In this document: one piece after another, positions 1-9,873 of the stretch
Numbering within the stretch: position 1 is the stretch's first letter
How the letters are laid out: each line of letters starts with the position of its first letter
From: an uncultured Eubacteriales bacterium
GTDB lineage: Bacteria > Bacillota > Clostridia > Christensenellales > CAG-138
Reading direction: 5' to 3'
Assembly: GCA_902798825.1 (NCBI GenBank)
Contig: CADBYI010000011.1
Location: 62,001-126,000 of the forward strand
DNA length: 64,000 nt
Position numbers and translations under genes: made by a program
Notes under the pieces: generated by a model
Databases searched by the model: none
What the model was told of the DNA's origin: nothing
The model's input: only the letters and a program-made list of their open reading frames with translations

Positions 1-1068
1 TTCATGGAGGGCCAGGGCGGCCAGCAGGCCGCTGGAAGCGCTCTCCACATACCCCTCCACGCCGGTCATCTGCCCGGCGAAGCACAGCAGGGGGTTGGTT
101 TTCAGGGAGTAGTCCCAGTTCAAAAGCCCCGGAGAGGGCAAAAAGCTGTTGCGGTGCATGACCCCGTAGCGGACGAATTCCGCGTGCTCCAGGCCCGGGA
201 TCAGGCCGAAGACCCGCTTCTGCTCGGGAAACTTCAGATTGGTCTGGAAGCCCACCATGTTGTAGAGGCGGCCGTCCTTGTCGTCCTGGCGGAGCTGGAC
301 CACGGCAAAGGGTATTTTGCCGTCCACCTCCAGCCCCACGGGCTTCAGGGGTCCGTAGGCCAGGGTCATCTCGCCCCGCTTCGCCATGACCTCCACGGGC
401 ATGCAGCCCTCGAAGACCCGGGGAGTCTCGAAGGAATGAAGCTCCGCCGTCTGCGCCGCCACCAGGGCGTGGTAAAAGGCGAAATACTCCTCCTTCGTCA
501 TGGGGCAGTTCAGATAGTCCTCCCCCCGGCCGTATCGGGAGGCAGCGAAGACCTTTGTGAAATCCAGGCTGTCCCGGGCGACGATGGGCGCCGCCGCGTC
601 GTAAAAGTGAAGGGGCTGGCCCACCAGCTCGGATATCCGGTCATAGAGGGTGCCGGCGGTCAGGGGACCGGTGGCGATGACTGCGGGGCCGGCGGGGATG
701 TCCTCCACCTCCCCGGGAACGTAGGTCAGATTGGGCAACGCCAGGAGCTTTTCCGTCACCAGCCGGGTGAACCCCTTCCGATCCACGGCCAATGCACCGC
801 CCGCCGGGACCCGGGTCAAGTCGGCGCAGGATAGGATCAGGGAATCCAGGGTCCTCAGCTCCTCCTTCAGCAGGCCCACGGCGTTTTCCAGCCGGTCGGA
901 CCGGAGGGAGTTGGAGCAGACCAGCTCCGCAAAGCTGTCCCGCTGGTGGGCGGGGGATCGTTTTTCCGGCTTCATCTCCCGCAGGGTGACGGTATGGCCG
1001 CGCTGACAGAGCTGCCACGCACACTCCGCCCCGGCCAGGCCCGCGCCCACTACGGTGATGTTCGCCAT
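1..1068 (-). CDS. trmFO: TrmFO, folate-dependent tRNA (uracil-54-C5)-methyltransferase (3' part cut by window edge)
   Basis: TrmFO uses methylenetetrahydrofolate and FADH2 to make ribothymidine at position 54 of tRNA. Reading from ATG at 1068, the product begins [15 protein letters not shown], an FAD-binding Rossmann GxGxxG motif. It then carries the family block [10 protein letters not shown], which holds a conserved cysteine. About 356 codons are present of a family length near 440, so the C-terminus lies beyond the window. The start codon sits one base after the topA stop, as in the topA-trmFO pair of Bacillus (formerly gid), so the two are surely co-transcribed. Confidence is high from the N-terminal sequence and the synteny. 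Confidence 0.95.
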   Translation of the reverse strand, partial: MANITVVGAGLAGAECAWQLCQRGHTVTLREMKPEKRSPAHQRDSFAELVCSNSLRSDRLENAVGLLKEELRTLDSLILSCADLTRVPAGGALAVDRKGFTRLVTEKLLALPNLTYVPGEVEDIPAGPAVIATGPLTAGTLYDRISELVGQPLHFYDAAAPIVARDSLDFTKVFAASRYGRGEDYLNCPMTKEEYFAFYHALVAAQTAELHSFETPRVFEGCMPVEVMAKRGEMTLAYGPLKPVGLEVDGKIPFAVVQLRQDDKDGRLYNMVGFQTNLKFPEQKRVFGLIPGLEHAEFVRYGVMHRNSFLPSPGLLNWDYSLKTNPLLCFAGQMTGVEGYVESASSGLLAALALHE

Positions 1069-1069
1069 G

Positions 1070-3148
1070 TTACTCTTTCTCCTTCTTGCTCCGCTGAATA
1101 TACCCGCAAGCCCGGTCGGCGCAGGCGATGAAGGGGCCGTTCTGGCCCATGCGCTGGACCAGGATGCCGCCGCAGTTGGGGCACTTGCCGGGCACGGGCT
1201 TATCCCAGCTGACGAAATCGCAGTTGGGGTAATTGACGCAGCCATAGAAGGTCTTGCCCTTCTTGGTGCGGCGCTTGAGGATGTCGCCGCCGCACTTGGG
1301 GCAGGGCACGTCCAGCTTCTCCACCAGGGGCTTGGTGTTCCGGCAGGTGGGGAAGTTGGGGCAGGCCAGGAACTTGCCGAACCGGCCGGTCTTGATGACC
1401 ATCATGGCCCCGCACTTGTCGCAGGGCACGTCGGACACCGGGTCGGGCAGCTTCACCTTGTCGATGTTGGCGCCGGCGGCCGCCAGCTCCTTCTCAAAGG
1501 GGCCGTAGAAGTCGGACACCACCTGCTGCCAGGGGACCTCCCCCTCCTCCACCTTGTCCAGCTTCTCCTCCATGCCGGCGGTGAAGGCCACGTCCACGAT
1601 GCCCTTGAAATTCTCCTTCATGAGCCGGGTCACCACGAATCCCAGCTCCGTGGGCTGCAGGGTCTTCTTCTCCCGCAGCACATAGCCCCGATCCACGATG
1701 GTGGAGATGGTGGGGGCATAGGTGGAGGGACGGCCGATGCCCTTCTCCTCCAGGGTCTTCACCAGCGTGGCCTCGGTGTATCGGGCGGGGGGCTGGGTGA
1801 ATTTCTGCTCGGGGGTGATGGTCTGAGGCGTGAAGCTGTCCCCCTGTCGAATGGGCGGCAGCTGGACCTCCTTCTCCCCCTGATCGTCCCGGCCCTCGGT
1901 GTAGACCACGGTGAAGCCGGCGAACAGGGTCCTGACCCCGGCGGAGCGGAAGGTGACCCCGTTCACGTCGAAGGTGGCGGTGGTGGTCTCCAAAACGGCT
2001 TCGCTCATCTGGCTGGAAAGGAAGCGCTCATAGATGAGCTTGTACAGCTTATACTGGTCAGAGGTCAGGCTCCCCTTCAGCTCCTTGGGCCCGTTCTTCA
2101 AATCCGTGGGCCGGATGGCCTCGTGGGCGTCCTGGGCGTTGCTGCGGCCCCGATACACGTTGGGCTGGGCGGGGACGAAGGCCTGGCCGTAGTTTTCCTC
2201 GATGAACCCCAGCGCCGCCTCCTGGGCCTCCTTGCTGATGCGGACGGAGTCGGTACGGATATAGGAGATGAGGCCCACGGGCCCCTTCTTGCCGATGTCC
2301 ACGCCCTCATAGAGCTGCTGGGCCACCTGCATGGTCCGCTTGGCGGTGAAGTTCAGCTTCCTGGACGCCTCCTGCTGCAGGCTGGACGTGGTGAAGGGCG
2401 GCGCCGCGTGGCGCTTCTTTTCGCCGGTCTTCACGTCCGCCGTCAAAAAGGGCTTCCCCTCGATTTGCCCAAGGACCTGGTTGGTCTCCGCCTCGGTATG
2501 GAGCTCCTTCAAATCGCCCCAGTTGACGAACTTCGCCTCGAAGGGCTTCTTGCCCTGGAGCCGGGCGGTGATGGTCCAATACTCCTTGGGGACGAATTCG
2601 TTGATCTCCTCCTCCCTGTCGCAGATGATCCGGGTGGCCACGGACTGGACCCGCCCCGCGGACAGGCCCTTGCGGACCTTGACCCACAGGATGGGGCTGA
2701 TCTTATAGCCCACCAGCCGGTCCAGGACCCGCCGCGCCTGCTGGGCGTCCACCAAATCCATGTTGATGGGCCGGGCCTTCTTGAAGGAGCCCTTCACGGC
2801 GGCGGCGGTGATCTCGTTGAACTCGATCCGACACTTGCTCTTTTCGTCCAGCTTCAAAACCTCCGCCAGATGCCAGGAGATGGCCTCCCCCTCCCGATCA
2901 GGGTCGGTGGCCAGATACACCTTGTCGGCCTTCTTCGCCTCCTTGCGGATGGTTTCCAGCACGTCCTTGCGGCCCCGAAGGGCAATATACTTGGGCTCGA
3001 AGCCGTTGTCCACGTCCACGCCCAGCTGGGATTTGGGCAGGTCCCGGATATGGCCCTGGCTGGCCACCACCTTGAACTTGCTTCCCAAAAACTTTTCAAT
3101 GGTCTTCGCCTTGGCGGGCGACTCCACGATCACCAATGATTCGGCCAT
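1070..3148 (-). CDS. topA: DNA topoisomerase I
   Basis: Type IA topoisomerase that relaxes negative supercoils by passing one strand through a transient 5'-phosphotyrosine break. The 692-residue product has an N-terminal TOPRIM domain with Glu9 ([11 protein letters not shown]) and Asp82/Asp84 ([10 protein letters not shown]). The catalytic Tyr296 lies in SYIRTDS. Three C-terminal four-cysteine zinc ribbons follow (CDKC...CPNFPTC, CPKC...CVNYPNC, CPNC...CADRAC). Length and architecture are normal for Firmicutes. It lies 15 nt after dprA and one base before trmFO, so it belongs to the comM-dprA-topA-trmFO run. Confidence 0.98.
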   Translation of the reverse strand: MAESLVIVESPAKAKTIEKFLGSKFKVVASQGHIRDLPKSQLGVDVDNGFEPKYIALRGRKDVLETIRKEAKKADKVYLATDPDREGEAISWHLAEVLKLDEKSKCRIEFNEITAAAVKGSFKKARPINMDLVDAQQARRVLDRLVGYKISPILWVKVRKGLSAGRVQSVATRIICDREEEINEFVPKEYWTITARLQGKKPFEAKFVNWGDLKELHTEAETNQVLGQIEGKPFLTADVKTGEKKRHAAPPFTTSSLQQEASRKLNFTAKRTMQVAQQLYEGVDIGKKGPVGLISYIRTDSVRISKEAQEAALGFIEENYGQAFVPAQPNVYRGRSNAQDAHEAIRPTDLKNGPKELKGSLTSDQYKLYKLIYERFLSSQMSEAVLETTTATFDVNGVTFRSAGVRTLFAGFTVVYTEGRDDQGEKEVQLPPIRQGDSFTPQTITPEQKFTQPPARYTEATLVKTLEEKGIGRPSTYAPTISTIVDRGYVLREKKTLQPTELGFVVTRLMKENFKGIVDVAFTAGMEEKLDKVEEGEVPWQQVVSDFYGPFEKELAAAGANIDKVKLPDPVSDVPCDKCGAMMVIKTGRFGKFLACPNFPTCRNTKPLVEKLDVPCPKCGGDILKRRTKKGKTFYGCVNYPNCDFVSWDKPVPGKCPNCGGILVQRMGQNGPFIACADRACGYIQRSKKEKE

Positions 3149-3163
3149 GGTATCATCCTTCTT

Positions 3164-4291
3164 TTAATACACGATATTGGTTTGCAGGGGGTCCAACCCG
3201 TAGACGCTCCCCGGCAGTTGCTTTATTATTCCCGAAAAAGTCAGTCCTGTCAAGGTGGGAATGAGCTGGTCCACCCCGATCGAAACCTGCTCCAGCAGCT
3301 CGTCCTCGTTTTTTTCGCCGGTGGAGAGAGCCTTCACGATCTGCTGCTCCACCGGGTCCAGGTCCTTGAAGGCCACGGTTTGGGTCTCCTCCTCATACCC
3401 GCCCTCACCGAATTCGGAAAGGATGTCGGATACGGAGACCACCAGTTTCGCCTCCCCCCGGCGGATCATGCCGTTGGTGCCCGTGCTCATCAAATCCGTG
3501 ATCCGGCCCGGCACGGCGAAGACCTCCCGCCCCTGCTCCAAGGCCAGCCGCGCCGTGATGGACGCACCGCTTCGTTCCCCCGCCTCCACCACCAGCACTC
3601 CAAGGGAGAGGCCGCTGATGATCCGGTTGCGGAAGGGGAAGTTCTGGGCCATGGGCGGCGTCTTGGGCAGAAACTCCGTGACGAGGCAGCCCCGCTCGGC
3701 GATGGCGCCATACAGCTTTTCGTTGCCCTTCGGATAGACCACGTCGATGCCGCAGCCCAGCACCGCCATGGTGGGGTCCTGAGCCCCCTCCACGGACAGG
3801 GCGCCGAGAGCCGCGTACCCGTCGATGCCAGTGGCCAGGCCCGATACCACCGTGGCCCCGGCCTTCACCAGCTCCCGACCGAAGGTCTTCGCCACCTCCT
3901 TGCCGTAGTCCGTGCAGCGGCGGGTGCCCACGATAGCCAGGGGCAGCTGGATATCCTCGTTCAATGTGCCCTTGTAAAAGAGCACCGTGGGGGGATCGTG
4001 GATCTCCTTGAGCAGCGCCGGATACCGATAGCTGGACGAGGTGACCACGTTCACGTCGTTTTTGTCCAGCCAGCGGATGTATCGATCCATAAAGCCGTCG
4101 GCCGCGGCGTCCCTGAGCCGCTTGAGGCTCTCCTCGGACAGCATGGACAGCCGCTCCAGGCGGCCCTTTTGCACGTCCTCGAAGGCCTCCTCCAGATAAT
4201 AGTATTCCTCCCGCACCGCGTTGAACTGCGTATAGCGGGTGCCCGTGGCGTAGTGGAGCCAGAGCTCCAGCCGATCCGATGGGTCGATCAT
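3164..4291 (-). CDS. dprA: DNA-processing protein DprA
   Basis: DprA/Smf binds incoming single-stranded DNA during natural transformation and loads RecA. The 375-residue protein has the extended Rossmann fold with VGTR (121-124), SGLATGID (150-157), FPFRNRIISGLS (218-229) and SGASITA (241-247). A C-terminal winged-helix segment (about 310-365) follows. Its start overlaps the comM stop by 4 nt, so translation is probably coupled. Both dprA and comM are competence-linked, but the genes are also kept by many bacteria never shown to be competent. The assignment is firm; whether this organism takes up DNA is not shown here. Confidence 0.96.
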   Translation of the reverse strand: MIDPSDRLELWLHYATGTRYTQFNAVREEYYYLEEAFEDVQKGRLERLSMLSEESLKRLRDAAADGFMDRYIRWLDKNDVNVVTSSSYRYPALLKEIHDPPTVLFYKGTLNEDIQLPLAIVGTRRCTDYGKEVAKTFGRELVKAGATVVSGLATGIDGYAALGALSVEGAQDPTMAVLGCGIDVVYPKGNEKLYGAIAERGCLVTEFLPKTPPMAQNFPFRNRIISGLSLGVLVVEAGERSGASITARLALEQGREVFAVPGRITDLMSTGTNGMIRRGEAKLVVSVSDILSEFGEGGYEEETQTVAFKDLDPVEQQIVKALSTGEKNEDELLEQVSIGVDQLIPTLTGLTFSGIIKQLPGSVYGLDPLQTNIVY

Positions 4292-5811
4292 AGCTCGTTT
4301 TCCCCCAGTATGGACAGTCTGCGATAGCGGATGGCCTCCGCCAGATGCTTTTCCTGTATCCGGTCCGACCCGTCCAGATCCGCTATGGTCCGGGCCACCT
4401 TCCGAAGCCGCTGATAGGCCCGGGCGGACAGGTCCATGCGCCGGAAGGCCTTTTCCATCAGGGCCTGGCAGCCCCCGTCCAGGGGACAGAAGGCCTCGAT
4501 CTCCTGGATGGTCATGCGGGCGTTGGTGCGGGTGCTGTCGTTTGAAAAGCGCTCCATCTGCCGCTGCCGGGCGGCCGTGACCCGCTTTCGAATGCTTTGG
4601 GAGGGTTCCCCCGCGGCCTTGCCGGACAGGTCCTCGAAGGGCACGTCGTTCATCTCGATGAACAGGTCGATGCGGTCGAGAAGGGGCCCCGAGATGCGCC
4701 TGGCGTAGCGCTGAATCTGGCTGGGGGTGCAGGTGCAGGCCCGGGTCCGCGAGCCCCGATTCCCGCAGGGACAGGGGTTCATGGCCGCCACCAGCATGAA
4801 GGAGGCGGGATAGGTGCAGCTTGTGCGCGCTCGGGACACGGTGACGACCCCGTCCTCCAGGGGCTGCCGCAGGCTCTCCAGCACGTCCCGATGGAACTCC
4901 GGGAACTCATCCAGGAACAGGACCCCCATGTGGGCCAGGCTGATCTCCCCTGGCTGGGCGTTGGACCCGCCGCCGGTGATGGCCGCCGCCGAGGCCCCGT
5001 GATGGGGGGATCGGAAGGGCCGGGTGGCCACCAGTCCCCGATAGCCCGCCACGGAATGGATCTTGGTCACCTCCATGCACTCCGCCAGCGTCATGGGCGG
5101 CAGGATGGAGGGCAGGGCCCGGGCCAGCATGGTCTTGCCGGAGCCGGGGGTGCCGGACAGGAGGAGGTTGTGGCCGCCCGCCGCGGCGATCTCCGCGGCC
5201 CGCTTGGCGGTGGCCTGGCCCTTGATGTCCCCAAAGTCCCAGGGGTAGGTCATCTCCTCCGGCACAAAGACGGTGGGCGGCTGGGGCTTCATGTCCCCCT
5301 CGCCCCGCAAAAAGCTCACCAGCTGCCGCAGGTTTTCCACGGGGAATATCCTGACCCCGTCCACGCAGGCGGCCTCGGCGGCGTTGTCCCGGGGCACGAA
5401 GAACACGCTCTCCCCCGCCTCCCGGGCGCTGATGACCATGGGCAGGACCCCGTTCACCGGCCGCACGTCGCCGTTGAGGGCCAGCTCCCCCAAATACACC
5501 GCCCGCACGAGGGGCGCCTGCTTCAGGTTCCCCTGGGCGGACAGCAACGCCAGGGCGATGGGCAGATCGTAGATGCTGCCCTCCTTGCGCACGTCCGCAG
5601 GGGCCAGGCTCACCGTCACGTGCAGATCCCCGGGGAAGTCGAAGCCCGCGTTCTTCATGGCGGAGCGGACCCGCTCCTTGGACTCCTTCACCGCGGCGTC
5701 GGGCAGGCCCACCGTCTCATAGGCGTGGATGCCGCCGGAGATATAGGCCTCCACCTTCACGGGGAAGCCGTTGAGGCCGGTGAGGCCGAAGCTGTTCACC
5801 TGGGAAAGCAT
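4288..5811 (-). CDS. comM: YifB/ComM family Mg-chelatase-like AAA+ ATPase
   Basis: ComM is a hexameric helicase that extends branch migration during integration of transformed DNA. The 507-residue product has an N-terminal ChlI-like Lon-protease-fold domain (about 20-140). The AAA+ module follows, with Walker A GTPGSGKT (220-227) and Walker B VLFLDEFPEF (about 297-306). A C-terminal Mg-chelatase domain contains the usual cysteine-rich loop CPCGNRGSRTRACTCTP. ATG at 5811 follows the ribosome site AAGGAGGCGCT. It lies 12 nt downstream of the mannosyltransferase gene and overlaps dprA. Confidence 0.95.
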   Translation of the reverse strand: MLSQVNSFGLTGLNGFPVKVEAYISGGIHAYETVGLPDAAVKESKERVRSAMKNAGFDFPGDLHVTVSLAPADVRKEGSIYDLPIALALLSAQGNLKQAPLVRAVYLGELALNGDVRPVNGVLPMVISAREAGESVFFVPRDNAAEAACVDGVRIFPVENLRQLVSFLRGEGDMKPQPPTVFVPEEMTYPWDFGDIKGQATAKRAAEIAAAGGHNLLLSGTPGSGKTMLARALPSILPPMTLAECMEVTKIHSVAGYRGLVATRPFRSPHHGASAAAITGGGSNAQPGEISLAHMGVLFLDEFPEFHRDVLESLRQPLEDGVVTVSRARTSCTYPASFMLVAAMNPCPCGNRGSRTRACTCTPSQIQRYARRISGPLLDRIDLFIEMNDVPFEDLSGKAAGEPSQSIRKRVTAARQRQMERFSNDSTRTNARMTIQEIEAFCPLDGGCQALMEKAFRRMDLSARAYQRLRKVARTIADLDGSDRIQEKHLAEAIRYRRLSILGENEL

Positions 5812-5823
5812 AGCGCCTCCTTA

Positions 5824-7605
5824 TCAAACCCAACCGTAATAGAGTACCGACGCCGGCAGCACGTTTTCCAGGAACCCGGCGTAGCCGAAGCCCGTGGGCA
5901 GGCCGGAGATGGCGGGATAGAGCAGGATGAAATACACCACCGCCAGGGAGAGCCAGGCCCACTTGATCCAATATATCTTTCGATTCTCCTGCTCCAGCAG
6001 GAAGAGGAGGTACACCGTGGACAGCAGCAAAAAGGGCACCGTGGCGAAGAAGTGGTACAAAAATACGCACCGGGTCACCAGCACCCAGGGGCCGTAGTTG
6101 GCGGCTACGCCCACGAAGAGGATGGGATGGACCGGATTCTTCTTCACCTTTCCCAGCACCCATTCGAGGAACAGGCACACCGCGCCAACGGCGCTGATCC
6201 ACCAGACGGCGGGGTTGCCGGTGCTGGCGATGTTGGAGATTCTTTCCCCGTCGCCGGACACATAGAACCAGACGCTCTTGAAGGTGAAGGGCCACTGGTA
6301 CCAGGTGCTCTGGCACATATGGGTGGCGGTGAGGCCGCTGTGGTAGTTGTACATATCCTTCTGGTTCTTGATCAGGGTATCCCACATATCCCTAAGGCCG
6401 TAGCTCTGCCGAAGGGAGGCCTCGTACCGGTAGTAGGGGAAGTAGGACAAAAAGTAGATGACCCCCGGCACCAGCAGGAACCAGAGGCAGCACCAGCCCG
6501 CCGTGGTCCAAAGCCGCTTCCAGAACAGGCTTCGCCGCGCCGCCGCCCCCTTGTCGTGGCCCTTATAGGCCTCGGACAGGGCCGTGAGCAGATGATAGAA
6601 CAGCACCACCGCCAGGCCCGCGCCGGCATAGCAGCCGATCCACTTGCTGGCGCAGCCCAGGCCAAAGGCCACGCCCGACAGGGCCAGGGGCCGGAGCTTG
6701 TCCTTCAGCGGCGCTGTGAAGTAGTCCTGCCGCACGTATTCATACATGAAGAAGAACATGAGCAGGATGAAGAACACCCCATACACGTCGATGGTGGCGA
6801 TGCGGGTCTGGGTGAAGTGCATACAGTCGAAGGCCCACAAGCCCGCCGTGACGAAGGCGAAGTCCGTGCGCTTGAAGATGCGCTTGGAAAACACGTACAT
6901 GAGCGGCACCATGGCCACGCCGAACAGCGTCCCCATGATCCGCCAGCCGAAGGGCTTCATGCCGAAGAGCAGGATGCCCAGGGCGATGATGAGCTTCCCC
7001 AGGGGCGGGTGGGTCCACTCGTAGACGGACAGGTTGTGGATGTTCTCATAGGCCGTGCGGGCGTGGTAGATCTCGTCGAAGATCATGCCGTTGAAGTAGC
7101 TGGGCGCCTCGGGCACCGTGTTCTGCTCGTCCACCAGGGCGAGGGCGTCCCCTTCGCTGACGGTCACGGGCAGCAGCTCCCCGCCGGAGAAGAAGGCGAT
7201 CTCGTTCACGGCCACGGCCCGGTCCTCCACCTGCACCGTAAGATACCGGGTGGTGAAGGCCAGGTTCGCCTCATGCCACTTGAACATGTCCCCCTGGTCC
7301 TGGGTGTACTCGTCCTCCTCGCCGTCGTCCGTCACGAAGCGCAGCGTGCCCTGGGCGATGTTGCTGTTGACCCACACCCGATCCACGGCCACCGTTTGGC
7401 CGAAATCCAGGGTGAAGCTGTCCCCCGTCTCCCCCCGATAGACCGAAGTGGGGAAGCTGAGCGTGCCCAGATTCAGCAGGGCGATGAGGGCGTAGACCAA
7501 GGTCAGGGCCGCCAGCAAAAGCTTGTCCAGCTTCAGCAGCCGCTCGCTCTGGCCCTTCTCAAAGAGGCTCAATATCTCGTATTTGGGAGAGGCGTTTTCC
7601 TTCAT
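5824..7605 (-). CDS. PMT-family (GT39) protein O-mannosyltransferase with an extracytoplasmic beta-sandwich insert
   Basis: Polytopic GT-C glycosyltransferase of 593 residues expected to move a sugar from a polyprenyl-phosphate donor to protein on the outer face of the membrane. After the first membrane segment (about 28-50) there is an inserted region (about 57-150) with FTLDFGQTVAVDRVWVN and VNEIAFFSG. This resembles an F5/8 type C (discoidin-like) domain. The loop-1 catalytic Asp-Glu pair of the family (D177-E178 in IFDEIYHARTAYE) follows, then WTHPPLGK and many hydrophobic helices. The start overlaps the preceding gene by 4 nt. The donor sugar and acceptor cannot be read from sequence. 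Confidence 0.85.
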   Translation of the reverse strand: MKENASPKYEILSLFEKGQSERLLKLDKLLLAALTLVYALIALLNLGTLSFPTSVYRGETGDSFTLDFGQTVAVDRVWVNSNIAQGTLRFVTDDGEEDEYTQDQGDMFKWHEANLAFTTRYLTVQVEDRAVAVNEIAFFSGGELLPVTVSEGDALALVDEQNTVPEAPSYFNGMIFDEIYHARTAYENIHNLSVYEWTHPPLGKLIIALGILLFGMKPFGWRIMGTLFGVAMVPLMYVFSKRIFKRTDFAFVTAGLWAFDCMHFTQTRIATIDVYGVFFILLMFFFMYEYVRQDYFTAPLKDKLRPLALSGVAFGLGCASKWIGCYAGAGLAVVLFYHLLTALSEAYKGHDKGAAARRSLFWKRLWTTAGWCCLWFLLVPGVIYFLSYFPYYRYEASLRQSYGLRDMWDTLIKNQKDMYNYHSGLTATHMCQSTWYQWPFTFKSVWFYVSGDGERISNIASTGNPAVWWISAVGAVCLFLEWVLGKVKKNPVHPILFVGVAANYGPWVLVTRCVFLYHFFATVPFLLLSTVYLLFLLEQENRKIYWIKWAWLSLAVVYFILLYPAISGLPTGFGYAGFLENVLPASVLYYGWV

Positions 7606-9743
7606 TTCCGCAGGCCCTCCTCGATAAAGTCATAGAGTCTGGAGGGTGAGGCGTCCTCCTCCCGGCGCAGGACGAGGCCCAGCTTCCCCTTGAGGTCGTG
7701 GAGCATATCCACCACCACGTATCCGAAGTACAGGCACACCAGCACCTCCGCCCCGGCCCAGAACCGGAGCACCGTGTTGTGCTCCCGGCCGCCGCGGACC
7801 ACGTCCATGGCGCCGTTGCTGACCACGTACTGGGCCATCATCTCGTTGAGGAAGGTGGTCACAGTGAACAAAAGCGCCACCAGCAGCAGCCGTTTGTCCT
7901 TATAGTGGGCATAGGCGAAGAGGAGCATGACCAGGATGGGCACCACATACCGCTCGTGCATATAGTGGCCGAAGGTGAAGATGAGCGCCATGGTCAGCGA
8001 CGCCGCCAGGAACAGAAAGCCCCTGTCCCCTGCCAATGTGGCGCCCAGGCGCTTCTCGGCCTGATACCGGCGCAGGACGGTCAAAAAGCCGCAGAGGATG
8101 GCCAAGCAGATGGCCACGGTGCCGAACTGCTTGTAGGTCAGCAGGCCCGGCAGGATATACTCCCCCGCCCGCTTCCAGTTGGCGCCGCAGAAGGCGAAGT
8201 AATTGTAGGCCTCCACGGTGGCGTAGTCGTAGTGGGCGGAGGCGGTCATGAACCGATCCACGAACCAGAAAAGCCCCTGGTCCCCCTTGAAGGGCAGGGA
8301 GATGAGCAGGATCACCGCCACAGCCGCCAGGGCCGAAAGGACCGTGTCCCGCACATCGTCCCAGGCTTCCTTTTCCCCCCAGCGGACGAGGAACAGGTGG
8401 GCCACGGCGTACATGGGCCCGAACATCAGCGCCTGCCACTTGGTCATGACGGCCAGGCCGAAGACGGCCCCGGAGAGGATCCGGTTTCTGTCCACCGTCC
8501 CCGGCTTTCGATCGAGGAGCAGCAAAAAGCTCACCACCAGCCACACTGTCAGGATGGAGTCGATCTGGCCCCAGGCCCCCGTGAGGAACAGCAGCGCCGG
8601 GTTCAAAAACACCAGCCCGCCCAGGATCAGTGCGCCGGAGTTGTTGATCCCCTGCCGCCGGGCAAAGTTCATGAGGAGCAGGGCCAAACAAAGGTCCGCC
8701 GCAATGGCCGGAAGCATATAGAGGAAGATGCCGAAGACGGCCCCCGTATCCACCGAGAACAGGTTCAGCAGGGCCGAATAGCCGCCCAGGAACAGCATAT
8801 AGCCCGGGGGATAGTCGTACCAGTCGTGGCCGGCGGCCCAATAGAACTGCCGGGTGCCGTTGCGGGCCACGTCCTGGCCCCAGCCGATGAAGCAGCCCAT
8901 GTCGCTGTCGTGGCCCCGATAGAGGGCGCAGAGGATGAGCCTGAGCAGCAACCCCACCACCACGACGAAGGCGAACCCGCTCCAGTAGGTCCTGTCGGGC
9001 AGGGTCTTGCCCGTGAGAAGCCGCCGGTTCCGATAGACGCCGAAGATCAGCAGGATGCCCGAAAGCACCGCCGCCCAGACGATGACGGCAAAGAAGGACT
9101 TGTAGTGCTCCTCGTCCCGAAAGGCGTCGTCCTCATCCTCGTCGTCGGAGCCGCCCCAGGCCTCCAGGACCTGATAGCGCCCCTCGTCCGCCGCGCCGGA
9201 GCGGAGGGACACGTCCTTGAAGCGGACCGTGCCGCTGCTGGCCTCGCTATAGCCACCCAGGCGCAGGGCCAGGACCACCTCGGTCTGGCCGGGCTTGGTC
9301 TCAAAATACAGGTTGGTTTCGGTGAAATCGTTGTCCCCGTACAGGCTGTCGGAGTAGACGCAGCTCTTGTCCAGGCTGTAGTTGTCGATGGACAGGGAGG
9401 CGCCACGGCCCTCCTCCACGCCCTCGGTGGAGATTTGGGCGGAGAACACGTAGCGGGCGCTTTCCTCCACGGTGATCTTTTTGCAGAGGCGAAGATCGTC
9501 CGCTATATGGGAGCTAAGGGTGAGGACGCCGGCCCCGTCCCCGAAGGCCTCATAGGCGTTTTCGTAGGAGCTCACGTACCAGCCGTCGGGTAGATCCCCC
9601 GCCTCGCTGGTCAAATCGAAGGCCGCGGAGACGGCCGCCCCGGCGCCCGCTGTGCCCCGGGTCTTTTTGAAATAGAACCCCGCCACCACCAGCACGGCCA
9701 TAGCCAGCACCGCCACGATGGCGCTCAACGTCTTCTTCTGCAC
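7602..9743 (-). CDS. GT-C membrane glycosyltransferase-like protein with an extracytoplasmic beta-sandwich domain
   Basis: A 713-residue protein starting at GTG 9743 behind GGAGGATAGATC. One N-terminal membrane helix (about 5-27) is followed by an outside region (about 35-195) rich in beta-strand patterns, like a carbohydrate-binding module. About ten hydrophobic helices then carry GT-C features: an acidic motif GHDSDMGCFIGWGQ in the first loop, the YDYPPGYMLFLGG motif, and WGQIDSILTVW. The 4-nt overlap with the PMT gene suggests a pair acting on the same glycan or glycoprotein. Similar proteins are annotated as mannosyltransferase-related or hypothetical. Its substrate is unknown. Confidence 0.7.
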   Translation of the reverse strand: MQKKTLSAIVAVLAMAVLVVAGFYFKKTRGTAGAGAAVSAAFDLTSEAGDLPDGWYVSSYENAYEAFGDGAGVLTLSSHIADDLRLCKKITVEESARYVFSAQISTEGVEEGRGASLSIDNYSLDKSCVYSDSLYGDNDFTETNLYFETKPGQTEVVLALRLGGYSEASSGTVRFKDVSLRSGAADEGRYQVLEAWGGSDDEDEDDAFRDEEHYKSFFAVIVWAAVLSGILLIFGVYRNRRLLTGKTLPDRTYWSGFAFVVVVGLLLRLILCALYRGHDSDMGCFIGWGQDVARNGTRQFYWAAGHDWYDYPPGYMLFLGGYSALLNLFSVDTGAVFGIFLYMLPAIAADLCLALLLMNFARRQGINNSGALILGGLVFLNPALLFLTGAWGQIDSILTVWLVVSFLLLLDRKPGTVDRNRILSGAVFGLAVMTKWQALMFGPMYAVAHLFLVRWGEKEAWDDVRDTVLSALAAVAVILLISLPFKGDQGLFWFVDRFMTASAHYDYATVEAYNYFAFCGANWKRAGEYILPGLLTYKQFGTVAICLAILCGFLTVLRRYQAEKRLGATLAGDRGFLFLAASLTMALIFTFGHYMHERYVVPILVMLLFAYAHYKDKRLLLVALLFTVTTFLNEMMAQYVVSNGAMDVVRGGREHNTVLRFWAGAEVLVCLYFGYVVVDMLHDLKGKLGLVLRREEDASPSRLYDFIEEGLRK

Positions 9744-9787
9744 GATCTATCCTCCGATCCCATGAAGGGATATACTTTCTCTTTTAT

Positions 9788-9817
9788 ATGATAGCACAGG
9801 GGACCGGCGGAATGCAA
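9788..9817 (-). promoter_or_regulatory. Promoter for the two GT-C glycosyltransferase genes
   Basis: On the minus strand a TTGCAT -35 (9812-9817) and TATCAT -10 (9788-9793) are spaced by 18 nt. They lie about 45 nt upstream of the GTG start, so the glycosyltransferase pair and the downstream comM-trmFO genes can be transcribed separately from yraN-rnhB. Confidence 0.6.
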
Positions 9818-9852
9818 TCCATTGTCAAAAAGGGTTCACAATGTCCGGATAA

Positions 9853-9861
9853 TCGACAAAA
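9853..9861 (-). promoter_or_regulatory. Candidate Spo0A binding site (0A box)
   Basis: The minus strand reads TTTTGTCGA, close to the known 0A-box consensus TTTGTCGAA. It lies about 35 nt upstream of the glycosyltransferase promoter -35 box, in the gap after yraN. One short match in this position is only suggestive. Confidence 0.3.
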
Positions 9862-9873
9862 TCTGATGCTTGT

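Noticed and set aside
1055-3139. A 694-codon plus-strand open frame opposite topA
   Set aside because: Antisense shadow of a high-GC gene. The product is low-complexity Gly/Leu/His/Val without domains, while topA on the other strand is certain.
4597-7635. A 1012-codon plus-strand open frame across comM and the mannosyltransferase
   Set aside because: It crosses two real minus-strand genes, has no ribosome site, and its His/Gly/Gln/Pro-rich composition is typical of antisense frames in GC-rich DNA.
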